Below are positions 28,131 to 41,869 of a stretch of 64,000 nucleotides of DNA, piece by piece (within the stretch, counting starts at the first letter, position 1; every line of letters starts with the position of its first letter). Source of the DNA: Todiramphus chloris collaris (Eukaryota > Chordata > Aves > Coraciiformes > Alcedinidae); the NCBI GenBank assembly GCA_025345505.1, contig JANVCC010000261.1, positions 5,212,301-5,276,300 of the forward strand, written 5' to 3'. The notes under the pieces were generated by a model. It ran no database searches. It had not been told where the DNA came from and saw nothing but the letters and a program-made list of their open reading frames with translations. The translations under genes were made by a program, and so were the position numbers.

Positions 28131-28229
28131 ACTGAATTCAGTAGTGATGGAGGATGCTTACAAGACTGAGCCTGAATGCTCAGTTAAGTATTTGGGATGT
28201 ATGTCAGTCCCACTGAAAATCAGTGGGAC
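28131..28229. repeat. Pair of short palindromes, possible old dispersed element
   Basis: ACTGAATTCAGT at 28,131-28,142 is a perfect 12-bp palindrome. GTCCCACTGA (28,207-28,216) and TCAGTGGGAC (28,220-28,229) form perfect 10-bp arms around a 3-base loop. The words resemble the CCCACTGAAGTCAGTGGG text that recurs in old amniote repeats, so this may be a remnant of such an element. Family unknown. Confidence 0.5.
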
Positions 28230-29384
28230 ATAAATATAATTTCAAACAACCTTTTAAGTACTTTGCCAAATGCAGCTAGACTGCTGAACATAGGTCTCAA
28301 CAAGAAACTATTTTCTATTTCTTACCATGATAACATATTTTGACACGCTGTTGTGGTACCAAGTTGGTTGTATCATCTTTAACACGTTACAACCAAGACA
28401 GAAGTCAGCCTGCTGTACTGAAATTCATGAATAAGAATCATCTTCAAGTGGTATTTCTGAAAATCAGCTACGCCCATTTTCCTATTAAAAGTGCAATGCC
28501 CCTATTTCCTGAGGACTCTTTCATGTGTATACCTCCAAGGAAGCTCAAACTAGGAGTTCAGCAGCCAGTGAAGAGACTGAGTCCACAGTTTTCCAGAGAG
28601 ATGAGTTGCCCATGTGTGCAGAGGGCAATATTACAGGTGAGATGCCCATCAAGAGCCTGAGGGGATGAGCATGCCTGAGGAGCACAGAGACCCAATTACA
28701 CACCACTAAATTCCCTGAAGACTGCTGTGGTATTGACCAGAACTTTTATACAGCTGAGTTTATCCCTACCCGAATACATCCTCTTAATGTTTGGGTTTAA
28801 TTACGTGTAGTATATGGTTTCCCTTTCATTTAACTCGAATTTTTGTATCCATTCCAGCATTACAGCTACAGTACTGCACATTTCCTTGTCATTCCTGCAG
28901 GTATTTTTGCTTAATTTTTGGAATTTATCTAAATTATTCCTTTGGGTGTTTGTGATAACAAAAGATTGTCTAGTTGCTAGCTCCTCCCCTCAAATTTAGA
29001 TACTACAGCAGCAGGTTTTCTAGAAACTTCCGTGGATGTAATACTTGTGATGGTGACGTAGCTATGGAATCATTCTCCCAGTGATCATCAGCATGAGCTT
29101 ATCGCACATAGGACAACTCAATTAGTTCCTTCAGCTCCTGAGCTACCGGAGACCCTGTCCGCAGACACCTACACTGCCAGCAAACCAAACTCACAAGCCT
29201 CCAAAAGCCCTATGAGGAGAAAGCTTAACAGGGAGGCGAACCAGCAGCAAACCCATCTCTGCGCCGTGAAGGGCTAAACATTACTCCGCTGCTAACTGAC
29301 ATTCATCTCCTTTCTCGGGCCACTGAGAATACCCCACATACTAACTCGTGGCTCGGTGTGGGTTCACAGCAAGGATAGAAGCCC
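28230..29384. other. Non-coding stretch, no recognised gene
   Basis: AT-leaning sequence with no recognised family. It becomes CpG-rich only after about 29,380. Confidence 0.55.
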
Positions 29385-29680
29385 CTTTTTCCCCGCCGGG
29401 CCTGCCCCGCTCCTCCCCTCAGGGGCTCCGCGGGCGCTCGCAGCCCCAGGCCGCCGCTCTGCGGAGACGGGCGCCACGCCAGGCCCCGGCCCCGGCCCAG
29501 GCCTCGCATCTCTCCTGTGTCACCTTCAGCTCGCAGCGCCCAGCCCCGCAGAGGCTGTGCAGGGGAAGGAGCTGCCTCGGCCCGTGCTTTGCCCTTTGGA
29601 CCAGGAGGGGGAGCAGGCACCTGCGCAACCCCCGAGAGCTTTGGTTCCGCCTCTCCGCAGGCTCGCAGGGGAGTGCTCGG
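29385..29680. promoter_or_regulatory. Small CpG island (orphan island or alternative promoter)
   Basis: A sharp GC-rich block in an AT-leaning region. I count 7 CpGs in 29,401-29,460 and 7 more in 29,461-29,520, against roughly one or none per 60 bases nearby. It contains repeated CCCCGG text near 29,480-29,495. Just beyond lie a TGAGTCA AP-1-type site (29,752-29,758) and a possible splice-donor-like AAAAGGTAAC near 29,933-29,942. Open frames of 85-132 codons on both strands here are a by-product of GC content. Such islands mark promoters or poised enhancers in vertebrates, but no exon is identifiable, so direction and target are unknown. Confidence 0.7.
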
Positions 29681-32600
29681 CTGAAGGCTTTCTCACACAC
29701 GCACAAGTGGCTTTTAAGCGGTTCGTAAATGGCTGCGCATTTTTGCACCTGTGAGTCATTAGACACAGTCCCGCCACCCTCACTCGTGATCTCGAGTTTC
29801 ACAAAGAATGTCCCTGGAACCTGGGTGTTCCCCTCTCTAAAAAAGAAGAATTCCTGGAATTAAAGAAGACAGGAGTAGGCTGTCCAGAGTATGGGAAGCA
29901 GAAGTGTTACCCATCCTTAGCCTCAGCGAGCAAAAGGTAACGCCCTCCATCTAGGAATGAAAGACAAAAAGAGAAACAGGAATGCATTTGAAAGGTCGTG
30001 GAAAACCAGCACCTGCAAGGGGAAAGAAATAAGATTTTCCAACTAAAATGTGAGAACATCTGGGTTCAAACAGCAGCGTGGGAACAAATACCTGTGCTGC
30101 TGTCTGCAGCAGCAGATGCTGTGCTGTACAGCTCCAGTTACACACAGCTTTAGACAATGCACTGGCTATTACTGTCCTTTCAGATGCAAGGAATACAAAG
30201 CTTTTTTTTTGCGCTAGATTCTGACTAAAACCAAATTGCACAGAAGATGCTCTCTCTGAAATTGAATCTGTTATGGCTGGCAACGCTTCCACGCGTGCAG
30301 GCAGGACAGTGGTCACTGGTCAAGGAATGTCCCATCACACACTGCAAAGTAATATTGTGAGAGACTCTAAAGACTGTTTGAATTTAGACAGCTTCATGAG
30401 CCCACAACAACTTCATTCCACTGTTACCTGCCCTGGGGGGTAAGTTGTCTCTGTATGGCCTAAGTGCCATGTAAAAGCATCCAGTCTGCGTTTACGTGGT
30501 TACCATGTTGTTTAGATTCATAATCAGCTCAATGTGCTGGAAGATGCTAGCGTTGTCACGTGCCTTTTGTGTCTTGTGACAGAGACAATGTCATTTGCAA
30601 GCATTACAGGGCAGACTATGCCAAGGAGTCCAAACAGGAGGCAGCTCTGCTTCCAGAACTTTTGTGCTCTTGGCAAGTTCACACCAATGCCCAGAAACTG
30701 CAGGAGCAGCTCCAGCACTGCTACCTGGCTAACCTTGCTTGGGAGTGTTGTATTCTCTGAAAAAATCGCTGTTTTCCACAGCAAGCCATCAGGTGGGACT
30801 GCCTGAGGCCCCAGGCTACCTCAGCCAAGTTAGCACTACCAGGGTAAGGAAACAGAGAGGCCTCTGCCCCAATTTCTTATCAATATAATAATACCAGTTC
30901 TTCCACAGCTCTTTGGTTATGTTTCTCTACCTGGACTTCCATTGTCAGAAGTCTTGGCTCTGCAAGATCTGCCAGACCTAGGGACTGTGAGGATGTCTGC
31001 GCTGCTTTTTTTTGCAGGATGATGTGCTCTGAGCTGAATAGAAATAATACTGTAGGTGCCCTGCCTATAGGAATAAAAGGAACCTGAAGACATGCCCTGA
31101 GTCAATCTCAGTGCTTAGAAAACAGAGATAAACAGAAAGCCAAGTGCCTGCCACTGAAAGAGATGATGTAGTTGTTGCTTGAGGGGACGCTTTAGATCAA
31201 ACAGTGGTCCTCACCCTGCCATTTCTGCCTGCATCTGCATCCTGTGTCTGACCTCCCAGTTACACAGAAAGTCATGGCCAGGGATGAGAGAAGGCAGCAC
31301 ATCTTGAGGACCAGCCACGCTTTCCCAGCAAACAAGAGACAAAGTTACCCATGCCAGTGCCCACCTCCTCAGTGCCGTGCCCTTCTCCTCTGTGAAAGAG
31401 GTGATGGCAAGGGCAGTGGCTGCAAACATCTTTCTGAAACCTAGCACTTGGCGTAATGTCCTGGTTTCATGCTACTGCTAGCAAGAAAAATCAAAGCTGG
31501 GTATTGAAGAAGCAAATGGGTTAAATGGTGCCCTAAGTCTGTGAATGCAGATGGGCGAGAGCAGAACCTGTTTATAAACTGCAGTGCCTTTGCTGCCTGG
31601 AGATGACTTCATGCCTGAAGAACTCTGCTAACCTTTTTCAATCAACGCCTTTCTTTTCCTCTCACATAGATGTCAGGTAAGGACATACACTGCATTATAT
31701 GAATGTCAGAGATAACAGCCCAGCAATTGTGCTACCCTTTTACTTTCCTTTTCCCTCAAAAGCAAGTCCTTCCTTTTTGCTGCATGTGAACAAAAATGGG
31801 ATTTGATGACACAAATGTAATCCCCAATCAAGTCTTTCCTTACCAGTAAAATTTTCAGAAGAGATGATAAGCAGACATAAAAGCGCAGCTCTTTGCTGTG
31901 ATGATCACAGAGTAGTCTAATGAAGATTAATCGTCACTTTATCAAACTATATCCATTTTTTAAGCACCTTGATTCAACAAGAGCTTAAATTCTATAGAAG
32001 TGGCCAAGCCAAAGTTGTGACCTAGTGATGTGCTGGCATCTTCTCCTCCCTGGGAGCCAGAAGGACAAGTTCTCTCATGCTGTCCGTAGAGGAGCCAGAA
32101 GCAGCAGCACAGCAGTCAACTTCATTCGTACTTCTATGCCAAGGGCTTTGCAATGCTGGGAGTTAAGGATTGGCATAATGCATTTTGCACACAGGTACCA
32201 AATCGGTGTTCCTACGTCGTAGATGTGCAATGTCCTATCACTCATGCACGCCTGTGTGCAAAGCAGGGAGTACAGATGGGCACACAGTGAAATTAGGGCA
32301 GGCTGCTCAGGCTGAAAAGGAGACATTTGAGGCTGGGCAGCATCTGCAGCTCCCCATCATCCTAATTCAAATAAGTTATTTGTAAAATTGGCTGGATGGA
32401 GAGGAGGGGAAGCAGCCTAGTCCCAAGGGAATGCTTGCTTTTATGGTGTTTCAATGCTTCCACCATGCCCGGGACTGCTGCACCACATTACGGATGCTCC
32501 AGATCCTGTGTGCCTCCCCCCCTCTGCCAGCTCCATTTCACACCTTGGACACCCTTCTGCAGTGAGGTGGGCTCCTCCCAAACCCCAGTAGGGCCTTGCT

Positions 32601-34922
32601 GCAGCCAGCACACCCCAAAGAGTGTCTCACAGAAAGAAACACATCTTGGAGCTAGGAGCTAAAAAACTACCTTGGCTTAAGAAGATGGGTTGATTCACAA
32701 GTATGAAATTCACAGGACATAAAATCATCAAAACACCATTTCTGCTCATTCTTACAAATAGCCTCACCCAGGTGAGAAAGCCACAATTCTCCCCCTTTCC
32801 CTGTAACTGGCTTGGCTGGTGGGCAGTGCCTTAAACCCCAAATTTTCGGGCCCTCAGCATTTATTTACCACCACCACAACTAGTGAAGCATGCACAGATG
32901 GGCAGCACCTGAAAGAGAAGAGTCATGACACTGAATCAGGTGTGGGCAAAAGTCAGCAAGCCCTTTTCCTGTAGCACCAGTAAGACTAACAGTCACATGC
33001 ACATTGATTACAGATGTGGTTTTTCTGGAGGTCTCAGTTTGCTGGTCACTAAGGGTGCAGAAAGGCTGCTTCTGTGTTTGCCTCTTGATGATGCCCCTCC
33101 CCAAGCATCTGCTGTGACCCCCATCAGGGCAGGGACCTGGGGGAAGCCTGAGTGGCTGTCCCTGTGCTCTTCCCACCAATGTCCATGGGATACCTTCCTG
33201 AAAGAAATCTTTCTACTAGTTGTGGGATATTTTGATCCACCTGCTCCTGCTTTGCTCTGAAATACTCCAGCAAATGCTCACCCTAGAAGTATTTTGAGAT
33301 TTGTCTGACTGAGAACTGGCTTTAAAAATGAATGTTTTCAACCTAATTTTTTACATCTAATTGACCATTTCATTCATATTTCTGTATCTATCTCTGATCA
33401 TATACTACAATTGGATGCTTGGAAATAGAGAAAGCATAAGGTGCTCTGAGGGATTTCCAGGCCTCCTGACATGGCCATTTTCAAGATAATATGATGAGAC
33501 AATAGGAAGCATAATCATTAACTACCTGCTAGTGATGTCAGACCTTCTGTTCTCCTGGGTTAATACATGATTTAATCACCACAATTGGAGGTCTTCAATA
33601 TGCCCTTTCAATGGAATTTAGTTCTGGTTACATTTTGACATCCATAAAGACTTAAAAAGAAACATACAGTGATCTATATTCATAATATGGTAATTGTGAT
33701 AACTTGAAATCAAAAAAGATATTGATAATTTTAGGTAGTGAAAATAGCTAACGTTGACAACTTGATAGCACTGCACATTTCACTGATTAAGAGCACTAGT
33801 GAATAAAACTTCTGCTGACTTAAATCTTACCTATGCCTGATTGTAAGATACAGAGAGAAAGTAACAATGAAATATCTAATGTTTTAAATTGCACATGCAG
33901 CACAACTGGCTGGCAGTTCTGGCATGAAACGTGTGAGGACACAGCAGCCAAAATCAGCACAAAGCCCAGGGCTGGTACATCACGGACTAACAGTGAACAT
34001 AAACCCTTTACACTGGGGCTTCAAGGCCCCTGAAAATTACTGTATTTTATCCTACAGTTTCCCTTCTTTAGCCCACTCTTACTTGAAGTATACTCTCCTA
34101 AATAAGCACCAATTTCTCTTATTAGTGGCACTCTAGAAACAACAGGAAAGCTAAGCCCTGGGTAAATTTGCCTTGCTTTACTGCTATTTTCATTTATATC
34201 AAAAAACGGCTCACGCTTGTGGAACTGGTGGTGCTGGGGCTCTGCAGGCAGTGAGCCTGCCCGGCCGCTGGCCCCACACACTGCCTTGCCTCTGACCTGC
34301 CAGACCCCCATCCCAGGCTGAGATGCATCTCACTCTGCTCTATCTTCACTCCTTTGGCTAATTGTGCTATAGATAGTTGTCAGCAGGACTTAATGCAAAA
34401 GCATCAACTCATTTTCCTAGGTTAGAGATTCACAGGCAGATAACAAGTTATGGTCACTTTGGCCAAGGATCAGAGGTGAAGCAGTGACCTGGAGTCAAAA
34501 GGTGATGCATCCTATTACCAATCCACCTCTGACCGCTGCCTTGCAAACCTCCCCTCGCAATCACTATGTGAAAGCAGATGTCTTATTAGCTGCCATCCTT
34601 AAGTGGCTTTTGTCATCGTGTCAACCTTGAAATAACACATGGTGAGGGGGGAAGCAATGGCCCAAAGTGGCCAATTGGTCGACAGTTTAAACAGAGACAC
34701 AGGTGTTTAGAAAAAGCAAAATGCAAAAATGCACAGAAATAGTTTTCTCTAGCTTTGTGGCCAATGGGGCAGTAAGACTTGCATGGAGTTATCACAAATT
34801 ATTGTGATGCTTAAAATGGGAGGTGCTTCTACTAAGGACAGACTAAAGAAAGCCAACTGCTGAAAAAAATGGGGTAATGCTCAGCACCCATACATTTATA
34901 AAATTTATAGTTAGTGTAAAGC
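29681..34922. other. Non-coding stretch, no recognised gene
   Basis: No coding family, RNA or repeat family recognised. Open frames near 30,524-30,806 overlap on both strands and do not resemble known proteins. The 32,000-33,250 segment is somewhat more GC-rich than its surroundings but has no clear CpG clustering. Confidence 0.5.
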
Positions 34923-34954
34923 CTGACAGGTAATAAACCTGTCTGACAGGTAAT
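34923..34954. repeat. Short duplicated block, 20-bp period
   Basis: CTGACAGGTAAT occurs at 34,923-34,934 and 34,943-34,954, separated by AAACCTGT. It is a simple local duplication. Confidence 0.8.
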
Positions 34955-37900
34955 CTACCTTCTCTTCTACCATCTAATTTAATTGATGGTTTAGAAATGT
35001 GGATGCTTGTGCAGCCTTGTCACTTGGCTGCTTCAAAGATATTCATCATATCACTGAAACTCTCTTTTAAACCAAAGGATTCATTTGGTGGGGCTGAGCT
35101 AAAACCTTTGATTCCTCTGTTCTGTCCATAAGAAGGAAGGCGGGTGAAGCAGGAAAGGGCATGGAGCTAAACTCAGGCTTTCCTGGTGACACGTGTCTCA
35201 AAGCCAAGGAGAAGCATACTCACCCTGCTCATGGCAGCGTGGCCAGGGCCCAGTGGGGGACAGTGGCTCTGTGACAGGGAACAAGCTAGGAGATGAGGTC
35301 TGGCTGTGGCAGGCTGAACCAGGTCCATTGACAGCCCCAGACAGGGTAAGCTGCGAGTCAGGCCTGGAGCCCATCTGGGGAGGCCTGGGCTCTTGCTCTG
35401 GCATTTGCCAATCTTTTTCGCCCGCAGAAGATGTCGCATTCATGCTGTTGTATATGAGAGAGAATGTTCACAGCTGTTGGACCAGTTGTTCCTCTGCTCC
35501 AGAGAAGGCGATGGCCATGAATGCTCTTGGAAGAAAAACTATCAGCAAGGAAGGAAATTAATGATGGAGTTGCTCTGGGATCATACTTTACACTGCCCTT
35601 GTTCTCCTTTAATGGTAGAACTGCAAAGCAGGAGGTAAAGCAGCACATTGTTGATACCAGACTGGGAGGCACTGCCAACAGAGCAAGGGCTGGATGATTA
35701 TGTGAAGGCATAATGCATGAGCATGAGGACCAGCAGGGTAGAAATGGAAATTTATCTAACAGCAAAGTAATAGTCTCCGTGTTTTGGGATTAATCATGGA
35801 AATTTCTTTGAGCTCATCAGCTATGAATGGCAGAGGAGGAGTAAGTCTTGGTTTTATTAGTCACAAGGTGACAATGAGCCATGGAGATGTGTTGGCTGTG
35901 AAGAAAAAAAAGGTGTCCACAAAATCTATTAGGCAAGGTACTTCCTGCGGAGAGCAAGACTTATTAACTCCATCACGGAAATCTTGGGAGAGATCTCATT
36001 CCTGCTGCTTTGTACCAGTCGCTCTCAGTCAGGGAGGATGTGGCTAGCCTGGAGCAGAGGCAAAGGTGGTGGCTGGGGGCAGATGCTCTCCTAAGAGGGA
36101 ATACTTACAAGGGTAATTAGCTCAGCAAAATAATGTAGAGCTTATATGCTTGCTCTTCATAACTAATTCAGAGGAGTTAGCAGCAGGAAGGGAAGAGGGC
36201 CATTTAAGTTAAGCTAAAGAGCAGTTTTGGCAGAAGAACGGGTGGCGTGAGAGGCTGTGGGAATCCCACCGTGCCAGCCGGGGAGCTGGAGGAAGTGAGA
36301 AACACCATTAACCTTCCTGGCCACCCTTGGCTGTGAGCTGAGGAAACCAGCTCTGTGGCACGGCGCTTGGTGGGCTCTACAGGGGGACTGGGAGGTTAGT
36401 GACAAGTTCAGTGGAAGAGTGAGCTGGGTTCTGGGTAGCTAGGGCTGGGGTAGTTAGGGGATAATATAAGCTGATATTTGCTTTTCTGATAGGATATAGC
36501 TATTTTGGAACACTGGGAAGTGTGAGATATTGAAAAGGGTGTAACTTGTTTTGGCCTGTGCTGAAGAATGAGGTTATAAAGCTGAAGGAGGAGCCATCTG
36601 TAGAACAAGATCTCCCTGCCTGGGTCTGGGCTTTTATACCCCTGTGTCTTCTGAATGAGTGCTGGCAATGGTGGGGGAAAATGGAAAAATGAGTATGTTG
36701 AGAGCAAAGAAGTTCTTCATTCACGCTTCAAAGTTTAAGGTAACTATGGCCAAAGTACAATTCAGCTATTGGCAACTTCAGGCATATACAGACTTGAGAA
36801 CTCTTGTCTATGCTGTCAGAAAGTACCTGGCCAGATACTTCCCTGAAGGAGCAGAAGCTGTTGTACAGTAGCACAGAGGACAACGTACACCCTGCAAACC
36901 TGTATGCTGTCTACAGCAGTCTACACTCCAGCCTCCAGAAGAGCCATTGTCTTTCCCTCTTATGGCTGCAAAGCCAATGAAGAAAATGTCATTAGCATCG
37001 GGTGTAGGTGTGTTCGTGGTGGGAAGTCTTGTGCCTATCCAACCTGTGGTATCAGAAACTCTGAAATTGTTAAAAGGTGAGCCCAGGTGTCCCTGTGCCC
37101 GTTTCGAGTGATACTGCAATACCTCTTTAATGCCTTCTTTACTGTGTTTGGAGGTGTCCAAGGCAATATCCATGCTTACAGAAGTGCCCTGCAGGCACGC
37201 ACCACAGAACGAACACCAAATATACTCATTTTTTCAATCTCTCCAGCACTGCACAGACAACACCCTTCAGGTTTATACAACACCAACAGCACAGCCTCCA
37301 CAGAGCACTGCAAAGCCAGTTTGCAAAGGCCTGATATTTGCTGCAGCAGAGGCATTGCTCAGGAGTAAGACACAAGGCACGACTCTCTGTGTTAGTGGAG
37401 AGGTTCTTTCTGCCTTTGGCTAATCTGAAGAAGGGCAGGTCCACTGACTGTACCTGCTGCTCCCCACGAGAGCTGCACTATGGTCTGTAGGGCTGTGTGG
37501 GAAGTAGAGATCCCAAGTAGTAAATGTTACCTCAGGAAATAACAAACAAATCAGACACTGACTGATAACTCTTTCTCTTCCCCGCTCTGCCCTCCCCTTT
37601 TTGTCACACATTCTGGTTTACAACAGAAAATCAAAAGTCAAAGAGCAAGGCCCGGTGTAAAACTTTGCTGCGTTCCATCATGGGAAGGCAGTAACTGTCC
37701 CAGTATCTCCGGCTGCCTTCCGAAAGCAAAGACCTGCTCTCGCTTAACACTACCAGCCTGAATAGAAGATGTCAGTATTGAAGATTAGCTTGACACAGAA
37801 GATGTCCTAATGTAGGAAGACAGGGTGGGAGAGTGACAGCAAGTGATCAAGGACAATCCGCTCTAGTGAATGAGCATTAAAGGCTGACGGAGGAGCATGA

Positions 37901-38859
37901 ACTTGATAGGGGTGGGGGAGGAAGAAGTTTGAAGAAACACTGATTGAGGTCAAGAAGATTTCCCTTTTAAAAGGAGAGAGACAGAGGAACATTAAACAGG
38001 TAATGACAAAGTAAATGGAGGAAAGCTACCGCACAGTACAGCTGCATGATAATCAGGAGAGGTTATACATGTATTCACTAGCTATTTGCACTGATCAGCC
38101 CAGGGACTTGGATCATGATGGTATCTGGGCGTACAACAATAAAAGGAGATTTCCCGGGTGATTGTAGGCATGATCCAAAATGAACTACCTGCAGCTCTGC
38201 GGCCATGCTGTAATGCAAGACTGCAGCATAGCAAATAAAATATCCCGGAGTTCAAAGGCATAATCTGGACTCTGTCCACCTCCATTTCCTGGGAAGCTGA
38301 GGGATTGCATTTAAAGAGAATAATCATGTGAAAATCAGCGTCTGTATAGCCCTCCTTCTTAGGGACAAACAACTTCCATTGAGACCAGTGGGACCTAGTC
38401 ATAAGTGGCCTGAATTGAGATCCTTTCAATTAAGTGGGTGTCCATAGTGTCTCTATTGGCTTCAGCTATGCTTCATTCTGTGTTTTTTTCTGAGTTAAGA
38501 AAACAAGATCTCTGTTACTTCATGTCTGGAGAGAAGCAATGTTTATATTTCCATTAGTGTTAAAAATTGCATCTTTCTTATAGTGTAAAAAAAAAAAAAG
38601 CCAACAACCCTGGTAAGCTGTACTTCAAAAACACTGTCTTTTGGACTAGGTAGGGCAAAGACAGACTTGTTACTGCCATCTTTTTTTTTTTTGTAAGAGA
38701 ACCCTTCCAGTGCTTCAACGTGAAAGTAGGCTGCCCTAGAATACAGATCTGCATCCTCTCATCTGCACCATCACACGGCAGCAGAGCCTGGCAAATTTAA
38801 TTACCACACAGCGTTCTGTTTTCTCCCAAAGAGGAATTTGTTTGCCTCTCGCCCTGGGC
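34955..38859. other. Non-coding stretch, no recognised gene
   Basis: Short open frames only (the longest are 121-135 codons, overlapping on opposite strands). None shows a motif I know. Homopolymer runs occur at about 38,587-38,599 (A) and 38,681-38,693 (T). Confidence 0.5.
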
Positions 38860-39200
38860 TTTCACACGTTGTTCAGAAAGCTCCCCTGCACCATGCAGGT
38901 CCTGGGTGAGAGCTCTGTGAAGCCAGGCCAGCTGCCAGGAAAGCTGCCTCCAGCCCTGCTGCTCTCCCTCCTGAGCTGTCAGCCCTGCGCTGCCAGGGGA
39001 GCAGAGCTGCCGGGGGGCAGCCAGAGCTGCCCCGCTCTGCTGCCCTCTTGGGATTACAGCACAGCCAGCATGGCAGGCTGTTGGCAGCACCTTCCCGGCC
39101 TCCCCGGCTGCTGCCGCACGCTGCTCTGCTTTAAAGCCGAGTGTTTCGGCCGCGCTCTATCAATCGCTGGTGCTGTTAGCGGTGCAGGTGGAAGGGTGGG
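38860..39200. promoter_or_regulatory. GC-rich, CpG-enriched patch (possible enhancer)
   Basis: The patch is clearly GC-richer than its flanks, with CpGs concentrated at about 39,090-39,190: at least five in 39,121-39,180, including TTTCGGCCGCGC. A TATCAATCGC block near 39,158-39,167 resembles homeodomain or cut-type sites. A 181-codon frame (38,842-39,387, + strand) crosses it but has no recognisable domain and biased GC composition, so I treat it as chance. Regulatory function is an inference from composition alone. Confidence 0.35.
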
Positions 39201-41869
39201 GAAGAGCCTGAAGCTGATCCAGAAGAAGGCCTGCATTGATAGCGCTTTTCCTGTCTATCTGATGTGGGAATTGTCAGGATGCCAGCAATTCGGCTCCTTT
39301 CGAACATCTTCTAGCAAAAGAGGCTTCTGGTTTCTGTTCCAGTTGAAATGCTTCCACTGGTTTCTCTTGGTTTCACCTGAAAAATAGGCTTTAGATCTGA
39401 GACTTCGGGCAACTGATTTTTCTGGGCATGTTACTGATCCCAAGGGCTGTGGTTCACTATCGGAAACTCCAGGAAGGTTTCAGTGGAATGTTTTCTGTGA
39501 AAGGTGAACTTGACCTGAAAATAGATTTCAGCTTCAAACATCAAAATTAACTGAAATGATTTAATGTCCTGGACAGAGACTCTGTCTTTGTGATCGTCAA
39601 GAAAAAGCAGGGTGGGAGGTGCTAGCCAGAGGTTTTTGTACCCTCAGAACTCACCTCAATCCTTCACATCCTGCCCTTCAGCAGACTCAAGTCCAGCTGA
39701 TGCCATCTGCCCATGGCCATAAAACGACTGCAGTTACACCAGCCATGCCTCAAACAGAGAACATCTTTCTTTTCAAAGCAGTGCCTTGCACCAGGCGGCG
39801 GGTACAGATTAGCATGAATCTGACAGTGGCCTCACGTGGCACAGAGATTCTCCGGGGCTGAAGACTCCTCCTATGATTACTTAAACACACTTCACAGTTG
39901 CTTTGCATTGTTATAACACGGAGTACCGTGACCAAACTGGGGGATGTGCTCCAGACACTGTACACAGCCCCAACCCACAATATTTCTACTCACAGCCCAC
40001 TCTATGGGACTATGTCTCAATCATAAAATCAGGCTCAAAATATTTCTAGTTAGTACAATTATGATTAAAAGAATATTAAATACTCTTTTTGCATTAGTTT
40101 AGAGGAAAAACAAAAATTAATCCAACTAGAAGAATAAGATGTCCCGACTTGAAGAAGGGAATCACTGCTTAACTTTCAGCGTATAAAAACCCCTGTCAGT
40201 TGCTAAGAGTCACCATGCTGCATGCAGAAATCCCTGCTGAAAATCAGAAGACCAAATTACTTTCCCATGTAGAGGGAATACGTGCATTTCATGATGGGCA
40301 GAAAAGCCTGTTAGGACGTTTCTGGTTCTGGGAATTTGCAGGCTAAGGAATTAGCAGAGACATAAAATGAAGGCACTTGGATGGGATAAGAAATTCAAGT
40401 TACTTTTACCAATATGCAATGTGATGGATTCAGCAGCTGCTTTACCGGAGCCTGGTTTTTAACTGGGACTGATTCTCTATGGGTTAAAGCTCTTTTCAGT
40501 GCTCCAGTTTTATCAATTGGCTTGGAAGGTGAGTATTTTATTGAGAATGAGAAATTTGCATTTAGATGGTTTGGGGTGAGTGCAGCCACTTCAATATTGA
40601 CGTCCAGTATAGCAGGCTGGGGCTGTGTAGGATGGCAGGGACCTACCAGAGACTGCTCTGTGTCCTACACTATCCCTTCTCCTTACACGGGAAGAAGTTA
40701 GCCAGGATTTCTTCTCCAACCTGAGGAACACGAGGTTGATAAAGCGAGCACCATGCCCTTGTCCAAGAAGGCCATATCGGGTGGCATTGCCTCTCATCTG
40801 CACTGAGCATAGGCCAAGAAGACCAGTATGGGGTACCTTGTTACAGGGACACTATTCAACTCGTAGTTTTATTGTACAGAACAGAATGACTCTTAGTTGA
40901 TTTGGTTTAGCATCCTATGAGTCTCTCAGACCAGATGCTAAGACTTTTTGTGGGCAGAATCCAAATGGATCCTTTCTCCCCGGGATGTTCACCAGGCCAG
41001 GTACCAGTCCTGCCAGCAAAGCTAGTAAAACAGCCACCCCTATAAAGCCAATGGGGTGACTGAGGTATTCACAGCTATGGATGAGTGCACGTTTGCAGCA
41101 TCTGGTCTTTTTTGCCCCTTTCTTTCAACTTGCTGGACTACTGGGAGTCTTGATGTGTGTAGCAGGCTGCTTTTCCTTACACCATTCAGATCCCTAAGAT
41201 AAGCCTGCGAATGGAAGCACAGTGACTTCAAGACAGCTCTGTGCAAACACAGCGACTGTTTAGCTTCCCACAAAGTACTGAGATCTCTGTGCTTTGCCCA
41301 AGTGCTGTTCATCACCTTCTTAGGAAGCAGTGCTCTCCTTTAATTTCTGGCCTTTACCAGGGAAACCATTGATCTAACTGGCATCTCAAACGTATCAGAT
41401 ACTGATCAGATGCACATTTGCTGAAGACAAAGGTCTTTTTGATCAGTTGCATTGGGAATTTTTCCTGCAGTTCAATACACATGGAGTCTCTGTAGGCAAA
41501 GATTTTCACTGAGCGTTTTATCCTGAAGTATAAATAGCCTTTGACTATAATTGTTGTACTAATTTGCAGTTGTGTCTTTTCCATACATGGACAAGATTTC
41601 TAAGCAAGGGTAGGTTATCAAGATCAGATTCTAGCAATAATTATGCTGCTGGTTACTTTCCTGCTCACAGCATGTAGCCTTTTTTTCTCTTCCCTTCTCA
41701 AAGGGATTTATTTCTAACAGAGACCCTTTTGTACTGAAACAATAATTATTCTATTGTCTGTTGTTCACTTGTTAATGTTGTTAATTCTCTTCAGGCATAT
41801 TTTTCTCTTTTTTGTTTGATACCCTCATGAAGTGGTAGAGTTTTCAGTTCTTGGGGAAGTAAGGAGGGG
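39201..41869. other. Non-coding stretch, no recognised gene
   Basis: AT-leaning sequence with short overlapping open frames and no recognised family. Confidence 0.5.
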
